A stretch of DNA of 64,000 nucleotides from Paracoccus sp. R12_2 (GTDB taxonomy: Bacteria > Pseudomonadota > Alphaproteobacteria > Rhodobacterales > Rhodobacteraceae): assembly GCF_017744015.1 (NCBI RefSeq), contig NZ_JAGHRA010000017.1:39641-103640 (forward strand), in the 5' to 3' direction. Shown piece by piece: positions 24,998 to 33,822 of the stretch. Both the position numbers and the translations under genes were made by a program. How positions within the stretch are numbered: the first letter of the stretch is position 1; each line of letters opens with the position of its first letter. The notes under the pieces are model-generated. The model did no database searches. It saw only the letters and a program-made list of their open reading frames with translations, and was not told where the DNA came from.

Positions 24998-27025
24998 ATG
25001 AAGAACACAAGAGTTGCCGTAGATGTGGGTGGGACGTTTACCGACGTCGTCATTATGGACGAAACAACGGGTGCGATCCGCATCGAAAAGACGTCATCGA
25101 CACCGGATGACCCGATGGTTGCCATTCTCAACGGGATTGATCAGGGCGGCATCGACCTCAGCGAGGTGTCGATGTTTTCGCACGGGACAACCGTGGCAAC
25201 AAACGCGCTGATCACACGTAATTTGGCGCGCTCTGCGATGATCTGCACCGAAGGGTTCCGCGACGTGGTCGAAATCCGCCGGGCCAACAAGGAGGATCTG
25301 TGGGACACCTACAAAGATGTGGCCAAGCCCTACATCCCGCGTCGGGACCGTCTGACCGTCCGTGAATGCGTCGACGCGAACGGCACGGTTCTGGAAAAGC
25401 TGGACGAAAAAGAAGCGCTGCGCATCGCGCATGTTTTGAAGAAGCGCAAAGTCGCCTCTGTTGCTGTCTGCTTTATGAACTCTTACACCAATGGGGCCAA
25501 TGAAGAGCGGATGCGAGACATTCTGCTGAGTGTGATGCCGGATGTGCCGGTGTCGATCTCTTCACAGGTCCTGCCGGAGATTTTTGAGCACGAGCGTTTC
25601 TCGACAACGATGGCAAACGCGGTCGTGTCGCCTTCGGTCGTTGATTATGTAGCGCGCCTTGAGGGTAAGCTGGCTGACGGCGGCTACGAACGCGATCTGC
25701 TGTTGCTGCACACGGGCGGCGGCGTGATGACCCCGGCCAGCGTTAAAGACTTTGCCGCGCGTCTGGCAGGGTCGGGCATTGCCGCGGGCGCGATTGCCAG
25801 CCGCTTTATTGGCAACCTTTGCGGGTTTGACAATTCTATCGGTTTTGACATGGGCGGGACCAGCACGGACGTATCCTTGGTGTATGAAGGCAAGTCGCGT
25901 GTCACCAAAGACTGGTATATCGAATATGGCTATCCGATCCGGTTCCCGTCGATCGAAGTGCTGACCATTGGTGCGGGCGGCGGATCTCTGGCGTGGAAAG
26001 ACGAAGGCGGGTCACTGCGCAACGGACCGCAATCTGCGGGCGCCTTCCCTGGGCCTGCCTGCTACAAGAACGGCAATGAAGTGGCCACAAACACGGACGC
26101 CAATGTTGTGCTGGGCCGCCTTGGCACATCGCTCGCGGGGGGCAAGATTACCCTTGATCCCGCCCTGGCCGAAGCGTCGGTCAGAGAGACTGTGGCCGAG
26201 CCTTTCGGAATGGAGCTGCACGAAGCCGCCGAAGCCGTGGTTGCGGTTGCAAACGCAAATATGGCCAATGCGGTGCGTTTGCTGTCGATTAGCCGAGGTT
26301 ATGACCCACGGGACTTCGCGCTTGTGGCGTTTGGCGGAGCCGGGGCGTTGCATGGTGCGGCAATTGCCAAGGAGTTGTCGATCCCGACTGTCATTATCCC
26401 GCCCAATCCGGGTGTGACATCGGCTCTGGGTTGCCTGCTGGTCGATATCCAGCACGACTTCTCAGACAGCTTCATGGCTGCTGCGGCTGATACCAAGCCG
26501 GAGGATTTGGAGGCCGCCTTCGAGCGGCTGGAGGCCATGGCCGCTGATCGTTTGAAGCACGAAGGCGTAGCGCCCAAGGACATTGTCATGCAGCGCACGG
26601 TCGAGATGATGTATCAGGGCCAATGGCGTGCCTTGGCAGTATCTGCGCCGTCCAAGGTCACCGATATTGAGGCCTTGATCGACGGGTTCCACAGCGAACA
26701 CCAGCGCGAATTCAACTTCCGCCGGGATGACGCACCGGTGTCGATCTTCCGTGTGGGGCTGACGGCGACGGGTATGGTTCCCAAGGCCGAGCTGCAAAAG
26801 CACGAGGTGAGGAAGAACAAGCCCAAGACCGACAAGACACGCGATGTCTGGTTTGACGGCAAGGCCCACACGGCGATGATTTTCGAGCGTGAAAACCTGA
26901 CCGCCGGTGCGACCTTTGATGGCCCCGCCATTGTCGAGCAGTTCGATTCAACCACCGTAATTCCGCCGAACACGACTGCTGAAGTCGATCAATACATGAA
27001 CATTCTCATCCGAGTGCAGGAGTAA
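24998..27025 (+). CDS. hyuA: Hydantoinase/oxoprolinase subunit A (HyuA)
   Basis: This 675-aa protein starts at ATG 24998, with a GAAGGA ribosome site. It is of the hydantoinase A / 5-oxoprolinase family: the ATPase-like phosphate loop VAVDVGGTFTDVVIMDE at the N-terminus, FSHGTTVATNALI, NSIGFDMGGTSTDVSLVYEG and the VALVAFGGAGALHGAAIAKEL block. These enzymes hydrolyse cyclic amides (hydantoins, N-methylhydantoin, 5-oxoproline) with ATP, together with subunit B. hyuB follows 4 bp later. The neighbouring ABC genes and aminotransferase suggest uptake and breakdown of a cyclic ureide or amide. The exact substrate is unknown. Confidence 0.9.
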   Translation: MKNTRVAVDVGGTFTDVVIMDETTGAIRIEKTSSTPDDPMVAILNGIDQGGIDLSEVSMFSHGTTVATNALITRNLARSAMICTEGFRDVVEIRRANKEDLWDTYKDVAKPYIPRRDRLTVRECVDANGTVLEKLDEKEALRIAHVLKKRKVASVAVCFMNSYTNGANEERMRDILLSVMPDVPVSISSQVLPEIFEHERFSTTMANAVVSPSVVDYVARLEGKLADGGYERDLLLLHTGGGVMTPASVKDFAARLAGSGIAAGAIASRFIGNLCGFDNSIGFDMGGTSTDVSLVYEGKSRVTKDWYIEYGYPIRFPSIEVLTIGAGGGSLAWKDEGGSLRNGPQSAGAFPGPACYKNGNEVATNTDANVVLGRLGTSLAGGKITLDPALAEASVRETVAEPFGMELHEAAEAVVAVANANMANAVRLLSISRGYDPRDFALVAFGGAGALHGAAIAKELSIPTVIIPPNPGVTSALGCLLVDIQHDFSDSFMAAAADTKPEDLEAAFERLEAMAADRLKHEGVAPKDIVMQRTVEMMYQGQWRALAVSAPSKVTDIEALIDGFHSEHQREFNFRRDDAPVSIFRVGLTATGMVPKAELQKHEVRKNKPKTDKTRDVWFDGKAHTAMIFERENLTAGATFDGPAIVEQFDSTTVIPPNTTAEVDQYMNILIRVQE

Positions 27026-27029
27026 TACT

Positions 27030-28985
27030 ATGAGTGATTCAAAAGCCCTAGATCCCGTCACGTTTGAAGTTCTCAAGAACTCCTTCATCACATCCGTTGA
27101 CCAGATGGCCGAGCAGATGCTGCGCACCTGTTACTCCTTTGTGATCTACAACCGAGACTTTTCTAACGCGCTGCATGATGCCGAAGGCAATTCGGTTGCG
27201 CAGGGCAACGATGACATCGCGGTGCACGTCGGCACGCTGCACTTTACCTGCAAAGACGTTATTCGCGTCTTCAAGGGCGACATGATGCCCGGCGATGTCT
27301 ACGCGATCAACGATCCTTACGCAGGTGGCACGCACTTCAGCGATGTCCGTCTGGTGCGGCCGATCTTTGATGAAGACGAGCTGATCGGGTTTTCGCAGTC
27401 AAACGGGCACTGGTCTGATCTGGGTGGCTCTGTGCCCGGTTCGTTTGATGTGACGGCGAAAGACATGTTCCGCGAGGCGGTTCGGATCACACCTGTCCGG
27501 CTATTCCGTGCCGGCGATTTTTGTTCCGACGTTGCCAACCTGATCGCAAACAACACACGCGACCCCGCGTCGATTATCGGTGACATCCACAGCCAGGCAC
27601 AGGCCACGCAGGTGGCCGAACGTGAAATCCTGCGGCTGGTGCGAAAGTACGGGCGCGAGCAGGTCAAGCAGGGCATGAACGAGGTGCAGGACTACGTTGA
27701 ACGCGCCGTGCGCCAGCGTATTGCGGCGCTGCCCGACGGCACATGGAAATCCGTCGACTACATCGACCGGGACCCGTCAGGTGGCGAGGGGATGATCCCG
27801 ATCCACATCAAGATGACAATCAAGGGTGATCAGATTCACTACGATTTCGAAGGCAGCCACCCGACGATTGGTTCGATGTACAATTCCGCGCCGGGAGCCA
27901 CATTCTCGGCTGTCGTCGCGGGGATGAAGACCTTCTTTCCTGACCTGCCGTTGAACTCCGGCTTCTATCGGATGCTCTCTGTCGCTGCGCCGGAAAATTC
28001 GGTGGTCAGTGCCCAGTGGCCCACGGCGGTCACCGGCTTCCTGATGCCGTTTGAAAAGATCATGAACTCGGTTTTCGAGATGTGGTCGGAGATCATGCCG
28101 GAGCGCGCCATCGCCTGTGCATTCAACCTTGAATACCTGTTGGCGGGGGGCACGGACAAGCGGCGCGAGGAGGACTCTACATTCTTGTTCTACGAATGGC
28201 TCCCCGGCGGTTGGGGCGGACGGCGCGGTAAGGATGGCAGCGACGTCAACACAGCCTGCTTCGGAACCGGGCTCATGTCTCAGCCCAACGAAGGCAACGA
28301 GCGGGTCAACCCGACCCGGACGCTTGAATTTCAGATCAAAAAAGACAGCGCAGGCCCGGGCAAATGGCGCGGAGGGACAGGGGTGCAGAAAACCTCCCTG
28401 CTTCTGGAAAGTGAAAAATCCGTCATGTCCTATGTCTGCGACCGCGAACGCGCCGTCGTCTGGGGTGTTGATGGCGGTTTGCCCTCCATGCCGCATGGTC
28501 TGACCATCAAACGCGCCGGCTCGGACACGCACGAATGGCTTGGGTCTGTCTTCTCTGACTTCCCGATGTATTCGGGAGATGAGTTTGCGCGCCCGACCGC
28601 GGGGGGCGGCGGCTTTGGCGACCCACTTGAACGCAAGACAGAGGCTGTTCTGACGGATGTGGTGGATGACTATGTCTCTATCAAACGAGCCGCGTTGGAC
28701 TATGGCGTTGTGATCAAAGAGATTGATGCGGACTTGTGTGAATATGAGGTCGATGAGGCCGAGACCGAGAAACTGCGGGCGCATATTCGTGAAAACCGCG
28801 TGGCTTGGGCCCGCATTGATCCTGAAAAGGTTGCCGAGATGTATCGCAAAGGCGAGATCGACGCGATGGACGCCGTGAGACGCTATGCGGTGATCCTGGA
28901 TTGGGAAACCGGCGAGCCGCTGCCCAAGACGATCGAACAGTTCCGCGAGAGTTTCGAGCGGCGCAGCGTGGCGCACTGGACCTAG
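27030..28985 (+). CDS. hyuB: Hydantoinase subunit B (HyuB)
   Basis: This 651-aa protein is the partner of HyuA. Family segments are VTFEVLKNSFITSVDQMAEQM near the start, IAVHVGTLHFTCKDVI, PGDVYAINDPYAGGTHFSDV, FSQSNGHWSDLGG and GGGGFGDPLERK towards the C-terminus. The full expected length is present. With HyuA it forms the ATP-dependent cyclic-amide hydrolase. Its spacing of 4 bp from hyuA and ~80 bp from livG supports a common operon. Confidence 0.9.
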   Translation: MSDSKALDPVTFEVLKNSFITSVDQMAEQMLRTCYSFVIYNRDFSNALHDAEGNSVAQGNDDIAVHVGTLHFTCKDVIRVFKGDMMPGDVYAINDPYAGGTHFSDVRLVRPIFDEDELIGFSQSNGHWSDLGGSVPGSFDVTAKDMFREAVRITPVRLFRAGDFCSDVANLIANNTRDPASIIGDIHSQAQATQVAEREILRLVRKYGREQVKQGMNEVQDYVERAVRQRIAALPDGTWKSVDYIDRDPSGGEGMIPIHIKMTIKGDQIHYDFEGSHPTIGSMYNSAPGATFSAVVAGMKTFFPDLPLNSGFYRMLSVAAPENSVVSAQWPTAVTGFLMPFEKIMNSVFEMWSEIMPERAIACAFNLEYLLAGGTDKRREEDSTFLFYEWLPGGWGGRRGKDGSDVNTACFGTGLMSQPNEGNERVNPTRTLEFQIKKDSAGPGKWRGGTGVQKTSLLLESEKSVMSYVCDRERAVVWGVDGGLPSMPHGLTIKRAGSDTHEWLGSVFSDFPMYSGDEFARPTAGGGGFGDPLERKTEAVLTDVVDDYVSIKRAALDYGVVIKEIDADLCEYEVDEAETEKLRAHIRENRVAWARIDPEKVAEMYRKGEIDAMDAVRRYAVILDWETGEPLPKTIEQFRESFERRSVAHWT

Positions 28986-29068
28986 TGAGCATCACCAGGA
29001 CCCACAGCCGCCATCGGTTGGCGGCTGTGGCGCACAACGGTCGGAACAGGAACGCGAAGGATAAGATT

Positions 29069-29809
29069 TTGTCATTGGAACTGGAATCAATCAGCGTTGC
29101 GTTTGGTGGCTTCAAGGCTCTGGATGACGTGACGATTTCGCTAAAGAAGGCGGAAATTGTCGGGTTGATCGGCCCCAACGGAGCAGGCAAAACCACCTGC
29201 GTCAACATCATCACAGGCTTTCAGGACCCCACGTCAGGCACGGTCATGCTGGATGGGCAGGACATCAACGCCAAAGCGCCCTATGACATTCGCCGCCGGG
29301 GTCTTGCGCGCACGTTCCAGGCCGGGCGCTTGTTTTCCGGGCTGGATGTACTGGACAATCTTGCAGTGACCGGGGTGGGCCTTGGCCATTCGCGGCGCGC
29401 CTCCGAAGACGAAGCGCTGCGCGTGTTGTCCTGGATGGGGGCCGGGCATCTTGCCGAACTGCCCGCAGCCGGGCTGCCCTATACGGACGAGCGCAGGGTC
29501 GGCATTGCGCGTGCGCTGATGTTTGCCCCCGATTACCTGCTGCTGGACGAACCCGCCGCAGGCATGTCCGAAACCGAAGCGGATGATCTGGCACAAATCA
29601 TCAGGCGGATCGCGGATGAGCTGAACTGCGGTGTCCTGTTGATCGAGCATAACGTCGGGCTTGTCCTGTCATTGTCAAACCACGTCTATGTTCTGGACGC
29701 GGGCAAGATCATCGAAGAGGGCGACAAGACCGAGATCCTGGCCAGCCAGGCGGTACGCGAAGCCTATCTGGGCGCAGAGCATGCGCCAGAAAACATGGAG
29801 CACGCGTGA
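29069..29809 (+). CDS. livG: Branched-chain amino acid-type ABC transporter ATPase (LivG-like)
   Basis: This ATPase has 246 aa from a TTG at 29069, preceded by GAAGG. Motifs are Walker A GPNGAGKT at residues 35-42, the Q-loop region GFQDPTSG, a degenerate signature LPYTDERRVGIARAL and Walker B YLLLDEPAAGMSE. The long Leu-rich insert and IIEEGDKTEIL end match LivG. It is followed by livF (ATP-binding partner) and livH. The family imports amides, urea or branched-chain amino acids. Here it probably serves the hydantoinase substrate. Confidence 0.85.
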   Translation: MSLELESISVAFGGFKALDDVTISLKKAEIVGLIGPNGAGKTTCVNIITGFQDPTSGTVMLDGQDINAKAPYDIRRRGLARTFQAGRLFSGLDVLDNLAVTGVGLGHSRRASEDEALRVLSWMGAGHLAELPAAGLPYTDERRVGIARALMFAPDYLLLDEPAAGMSETEADDLAQIIRRIADELNCGVLLIEHNVGLVLSLSNHVYVLDAGKIIEEGDKTEILASQAVREAYLGAEHAPENMEHA

Positions 29810-30543
29810 TGTCAAAGCTGGGTGTTTTCGATGTCGCGGTTCGGTATGGCAAAGTGCCTGCACTGTCGGATGTTTCCTTTACTGTTCAAGAGGGTGAGAG
29901 GCTGTTCATCTCCGGGCCGAATGGGGCGGGCAAGTCCTCTCTGCTCAAGGCGATTTGCGGAGCCGTTGCCACGACCCATGGCCGCATTGAGGTGGACGGC
30001 GATGTGCTGAATGGCCGCTCGCCCGAAGCGATAGCGCGTTTGGGTCTGACTATGGTTCCGGAAGGCCGCGAGGTTTTCGGAACGCTGACAGTCGAGGAAA
30101 ACCTGCGTGTGGGCACGGGCATCCGGAAGGACAAGGCGGCGATTGAAACGGATATCGACGGGATCTACCAGAGCTTTCCTATCCTGGGTGAGCGGCGGCA
30201 TGCCAATGCCGGAGCACTGTCCGGCGGACAGCAACAGATGTTGGCGATCGGGCGCGGTTTGATGACCAATCCCAAACTGATGATGGTGGATGAACCTTCG
30301 CTTGGGTTGGCTCCGAATATTGTCGATCAGGTCTATGAAACGCTCGTCAATCTGCAGGCCGAACGCGGCTTGACCCTGATCATCGTTGAACAGAGCTCGG
30401 CCCGCGCGGCCCGGGTTGGCGGGCGCATGGTGTTGCTGCGCGGGGGTCATGTTGCCGGCGATGGCGATGCGGCAGGCTTTGCGGAAAGCGATCTGCTTAA
30501 GGAAGCCTACTTTGGGCAAAACCAGTCGGAGGATGCGACATGA
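29809..30543 (+). CDS. livF: Branched-chain amino acid-type ABC transporter ATPase (LivF-like)
   Basis: This 244-aa ATPase has Walker A GPNGAGKS at residues 36-43, the signature LSGGQQQMLAIGRGL and Walker B LMMVDEPSLGLAPN. LTMVPEGREVFGTLTVEENLRVG is the LivF hallmark region. Its ATG shares one base with the stop of livG, and livH starts within its last bases. All three are one transcription unit. Confidence 0.9.
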   Translation: MSKLGVFDVAVRYGKVPALSDVSFTVQEGERLFISGPNGAGKSSLLKAICGAVATTHGRIEVDGDVLNGRSPEAIARLGLTMVPEGREVFGTLTVEENLRVGTGIRKDKAAIETDIDGIYQSFPILGERRHANAGALSGGQQQMLAIGRGLMTNPKLMMVDEPSLGLAPNIVDQVYETLVNLQAERGLTLIIVEQSSARAARVGGRMVLLRGGHVAGDGDAAGFAESDLLKEAYFGQNQSEDAT

Positions 30544-30938
30544 ACGCCGTTCCACAGCTGCTCTTTGATGCGCTGAGCCTTGGGGGCATCTATGCCATGG
30601 CCGCACTTGGGATTGCTCTGATCTTCGGGGTGATGAAACTGGTGAATTTCGCCCACGGCGAATACATCGCCTTTTGCGTTTTTGCATTGATTGTGCCCTC
30701 GACGGACGCAGTTGCCGTCATGTTCTTGGGCAAAGCGCCGGCGATTTTGCTGATCCCGCTGCTGCTGCTGATCGGCGCTGCAATCGCCGTCGCCTCCGAG
30801 TTCTTTGTCTTCAGGCACATGCGCAATGCCACGCCTGTGGCGATGATGATTTCATCTTTTGCCTTGGGGTTCGTGATCCAGAATACACTGCTGTTGGTCT
30901 ACGGGAAGGCAACCAGATCGGTGACGCCAACCGGGTAG
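30540..30938 (+). pseudogene. livH: livH permease gene, truncated after ~125 codons
   Basis: The first ~125 residues are clearly LivH: LFDALSLGGIYAMAALGIALIFGVMKLVNFAHGEY, and several membrane helices ending at SSFALGFVIQNTLLLVYGKATR. LivH is normally ~290 aa. Here the frame ends in a few unrelated residues and a TAG stop at 30936-30938. Beyond it lies the antisense AbiEii gene, and no livM or binding-protein gene follows. The transporter operon was cut by recombination, so the transporter is non-functional unless other permease genes supply the missing parts. Confidence 0.85.
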
Positions 30939-30951
30939 TCGAGGCGGATGT

Positions 30952-31758
30952 TCAGAAGCGTTTCGTCGCTGTTGCGGCGCTTGTTTTCCCTTTATGCAGG
31001 GTTCTCAGAAACCTCTTCGCGTCTTCATCCATGCGGGATTGGATGTCCGCGATCAGGCGGTCGCGCGTTGAGATCAATTCCGCAAGGTCGACGGATTCCT
31101 TCGTCATGCCCTCGAATTCCCTGACATAGGGCTGATCCAGATCGATCAGGTTTGGGTTCAGCAATTCGTGCGGCGGGCGTGGTGAACTCGCGACGTAGAT
31201 CAGAAAAGTGCGGAACAACTCGTCCGTGAAGCCTTCATTCTCGTAGAGCAGCTTGACGTCGTAAAGGTCTCGCGGATGCTGGCGATCAAGGGCCGCATGG
31301 AGCTTGCCGCCGAACAAATCCTCGAAGGAAACGATGTTCATCGTCGCATATCCGAACGCCTCCTCGACGGCTTCGGAGACTTCGCGTTGTTCCGGATCAT
31401 GCACGACGCCCCGGGTAACGGGGGAGGTTTCGATTTTGATTTCGGCTGTGCCGAGGCGGGCGAGCGCACGCGTGGCGCCGCCGCCACCCCCGGAAATGCG
31501 CTGCGCTTTGGCGCCGGTGATTCCGCTTTCGATGGCGGCGGCAATCCGGTCCATCGCGTCGTTGATCTCGACGAGGCTTTCGGCGCGGTCCTTGACAGGC
31601 AGATAGGTCAGATCGATGTCGACCGAGAGGCGCGGAAGATCGCGATAGAAGAGGTTGATGGCCGTCCCACCCTTGAGCGCAAATATTTTCTCCTTTGCGA
31701 CATACGGCAGTATCCGCACGAGCAGCGCCACTTGGGCGACATAGTCCTCATGCGCCAT
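30952..31758 (-). CDS. abiEii: AbiEii nucleotidyltransferase toxin
   Basis: This protein has 268 aa from ATG 31758; a GTG at 31764 is an alternative. It has the polymerase-beta-like nucleotidyltransferase signature of AbiEii: LKGGTAINLFYRDLPRLSVDIDLTY, then KIETSPVTRGV, SFEDLFGGKLHAALDRQHPRDLYDV. AbiE is a type IV toxin-antitoxin and phage abortive-infection system. The toxin is a nucleotidyltransferase and the antitoxin a transcriptional repressor. The start overlaps the end of abiEi by ~11 bp. It abuts the truncated livH, so its arrival may mark the breakpoint. Confidence 0.88.
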   Translation of the reverse strand: MAHEDYVAQVALLVRILPYVAKEKIFALKGGTAINLFYRDLPRLSVDIDLTYLPVKDRAESLVEINDAMDRIAAAIESGITGAKAQRISGGGGGATRALARLGTAEIKIETSPVTRGVVHDPEQREVSEAVEEAFGYATMNIVSFEDLFGGKLHAALDRQHPRDLYDVKLLYENEGFTDELFRTFLIYVASSPRPPHELLNPNLIDLDQPYVREFEGMTKESVDLAELISTRDRLIADIQSRMDEDAKRFLRTLHKGKTSAATATKRF

Positions 31759-32578
31759 GACCACGTTCCTTTCCTACAAACTCTTCGGGCACCATGATCC
31801 TGTAGCGCGGATGTATCTTGCCGCCTTTGACCAATGCGCGATCCCCGCTGCCGAGGTCGAACTCTTCCGGATCGAGTCGCTTGCGCCAGGCATGGTCGTG
31901 GCGGTCGGCGAACACGAAGAACAGGCGTTTGACCTTGATCTTCTTGCAACTGCTGAGCAGTGCCGAGAGGGTTCTCGGGCGCAACGTCGTCAGGCTTTCG
32001 AACGCCATGTCGAGGTTGTGAAAACTCTCTTGATCCGGCAACTCGTCCAGCGCCTCAAACACCGCGCGTTCCGGCGAAGACATCACCAGTTTCCAGTCCC
32101 AGGGCAGGGACGATGCTGTCTCGTCGGGATTCCTTCGTGCGCCATCGACACCCAATTCAAGATCGGAGAACAGTGATACGCTGCGTGTGCGGAGTTCGGC
32201 GTTGAGCGGCAGTTTTTCGAGCCAGTTGGGGATTTTTGAGCCGTAGAGCCAGACTGTGCTCTTGTCGCCGAGGGAGAGATAGTGCGCATAGCCTTGCAGG
32301 CCCAATGCCGTCACCCCGCCGATATGGACAGGGTAGTGCATGATGTGCTGGAGCGAGAGCAGGCAGGTCTTCCAGTCGAGCGTGTTCGTGGTGGCGTTGC
32401 CTGGTGCCGGGCGGCGGAAGACGCCGCGGCCAAGGCGTTCTAGCCAGCCGCGTTGGACATAGGCGTAGGACGAACGCCGGCCTATCCCGTGGTGCTCAAG
32501 CCAGGCGGAGTCCACGAGGAACCCCGTGGGAACAGCCTCAAGAAGGCTCTTTAGTTTTTCGTGTTCTTGTCCACTCAT
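31748..32578 (-). CDS. abiEi: AbiEi antitoxin/transcriptional repressor
   Basis: This protein has about 276 aa from ATG 32578; a GTG three codons upstream (32587) is possible. The N-terminal winged HTH (KLKSLLEAVPTGFLVDSAWLEHHGIGRRSSYAYVQRGWLERLGRGVFRR) and the following LSLQHIMHYPVHIGGVTALGLQGYAHYL region match AbiEi family antitoxins. It precedes the toxin gene and overlaps it, which is the normal AbiE order. It should repress the pair's promoter, likely in the AT-rich ~100 bp upstream of the start. Confidence 0.88.
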   Translation of the reverse strand: MSGQEHEKLKSLLEAVPTGFLVDSAWLEHHGIGRRSSYAYVQRGWLERLGRGVFRRPAPGNATTNTLDWKTCLLSLQHIMHYPVHIGGVTALGLQGYAHYLSLGDKSTVWLYGSKIPNWLEKLPLNAELRTRSVSLFSDLELGVDGARRNPDETASSLPWDWKLVMSSPERAVFEALDELPDQESFHNLDMAFESLTTLRPRTLSALLSSCKKIKVKRLFFVFADRHDHAWRKRLDPEEFDLGSGDRALVKGGKIHPRYRIMVPEEFVGKERGHGA

Positions 32579-32824
32579 GCGCGACACAATGATATATTTT
32601 TAAAGAGGAGGCCACATGTTTCTGTGAAAACCTGTGAGATAGTCCGTCAAGGATCGACAAATTCTGGAATTTTCAAAGAGACTGGTGGTTGTCAACTCTG
32701 AAGCTCACCAGCAAAGCAGGGCGTGGATGCCCTCGGAGGGCTGAGAAGACATCCGGCCATTCGGATCGAACAGTCGAAGCTATGTGCCCCTGTCGAAGCC
32801 GCTGCGCCAAACCAGAGTCAGGTT

Positions 32825-33427
32825 TCACTTTCGATTGTGGCGTTCTTTTGCCCATACAAACATCGCACCGACGGCAGCATTGGCTTGCTGCACGCTGAAC
32901 ACTTCCGGTTCGAACGCGCCCGCCCATTGCTTTGTATCGCGATGTTCCGGGTGGTGTTTGTCGGTCAGCGCGTCGAGAAATTCTTCGTAAGAATAGGGCC
33001 CGCCACTATCCTCTGGCGGGCACGCTCGCTCTCCGGCAACACAGGCGGGGAAGTCCAGATCTGGTCTTCCGGTTGGTTTGCTAATCTTCTCAACGGTGAC
33101 GAGATGCCGCCAACCATCGCCGAAATCATAAGTATATGTGAACTGACTGCCTTTCTTGACCAGCTCTCCAAGAGCAAACTTCTTTTCGTCCTTCCGGCCA
33201 TCGTTTGGGTCCCAGCTGTCGTCACTTTCGTCGCGGGCCTCGAACCTGTCTTCGCCAATCTCGAACTCATGCAGATGATAGTCTTGCCAAGGCATAGCGC
33301 CCTGGAGAACGGAATGCAGGATGTCCAAGCTGATGTCATTCGGCACGAGGATCCGGCGCCAGATCGGTGGTTTGATGCCAATAAGTTCGATTTTCAGCTC
33401 AATCAAAGTGTGTTCCGCCTGTCTCAA
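32825..33427 (-). CDS. Plasmid pRiA4b ORF-3 family protein
   Basis: This 200-aa protein belongs to the pRiA4b ORF-3/IS1096 TnpR-like family. It has the characteristic LKIELIGIKPPIWRRILVPNDISLDILHSVLQGAMPWQDYHLHEFEIG start, then TYTYDFGDGWRHLVTVEKI and the C-rich ACVAGERACPPEDSGGPYSYEEFLDAL segment. The family is widespread near mobile elements; its function is uncertain. The gene is alone on this strand between AbiE and the direct repeat. The 246-bp gap to AbiE shows no further gene. Confidence 0.85.
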   Translation of the reverse strand: MRQAEHTLIELKIELIGIKPPIWRRILVPNDISLDILHSVLQGAMPWQDYHLHEFEIGEDRFEARDESDDSWDPNDGRKDEKKFALGELVKKGSQFTYTYDFGDGWRHLVTVEKISKPTGRPDLDFPACVAGERACPPEDSGGPYSYEEFLDALTDKHHPEHRDTKQWAGAFEPEVFSVQQANAAVGAMFVWAKERHNRK

Positions 33428-33483
33428 TGGCCCTGCCGTTCAAGTAATTTTTGATTCTTAAGCTGAAGCATTCAAGGGGAACA

Positions 33484-33688
33484 TTGGCCCCTCCTGCCCT
33501 TTGGTCAGGACCGCGCCCTACTCGGTCGGCTGCACGCAGCCGCCCTCCCCGAGCTGAAACGCCGCCTCTCCCTGCGACGTGCCGCTGGCAGTGCAGTCTC
33601 CTCCGGAGCCGGCCCAACCAGCCGTCGCATGGTCGTGGCAAGGCTCGATCTCGGCCGTTCCGGTTACGGTCACTGGGGCGGGGGTGTG
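33484..33688 (+). repeat. Left direct repeat bounding the six-gene defence unit
   Basis: This ~205-bp sequence recurs at 49391-49594 in the same orientation. The first 106 bp are identical; the rest differ by several substitutions and a small indel. An open frame through it (FGQDRALLGRLHAAALPELK...) suggests it was once coding. The two copies lie 15,907 bp apart and enclose only the six-gene operon. Confidence 0.85.
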
Positions 33689-33738
33689 CCCTTAACGGTG
33701 CGAACAGATGTATGTGGCCATCGGCCCAATCAAGCATA

Positions 33739-33755
33739 AAGCATGGGAAATGCTT
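33739..33755 (+). promoter_or_regulatory. Inverted repeat upstream of the defence operon
   Basis: AAGCAT and ATGCTT arms flank GGGAA; a further AAGCAT precedes it at 33732. The site lies ~70 bp before the sngA start in a leader of ~135 bp without other features. It could be an operator or hairpin. There is no regulator gene in the unit. Confidence 0.35.
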
Positions 33756-33822
33756 CAACCATGACGTTAGTCGTTGCAAAGATGGCTGTGCAAAATAGTG
33801 TGGTTCGAAGAGGGTTCCGATA

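Noticed and set aside
27777..28976. Minus-strand open frame (399 codons) opposite hyuB
   Set aside because: It is fully inside hyuB, which has well-conserved family motifs; no motif is seen in the antisense frame.
33484..33688. Left direct repeat as an insertion sequence
   Set aside because: It has no terminal inverted repeats and is too short for a transposase, so it is listed as a repeat only.
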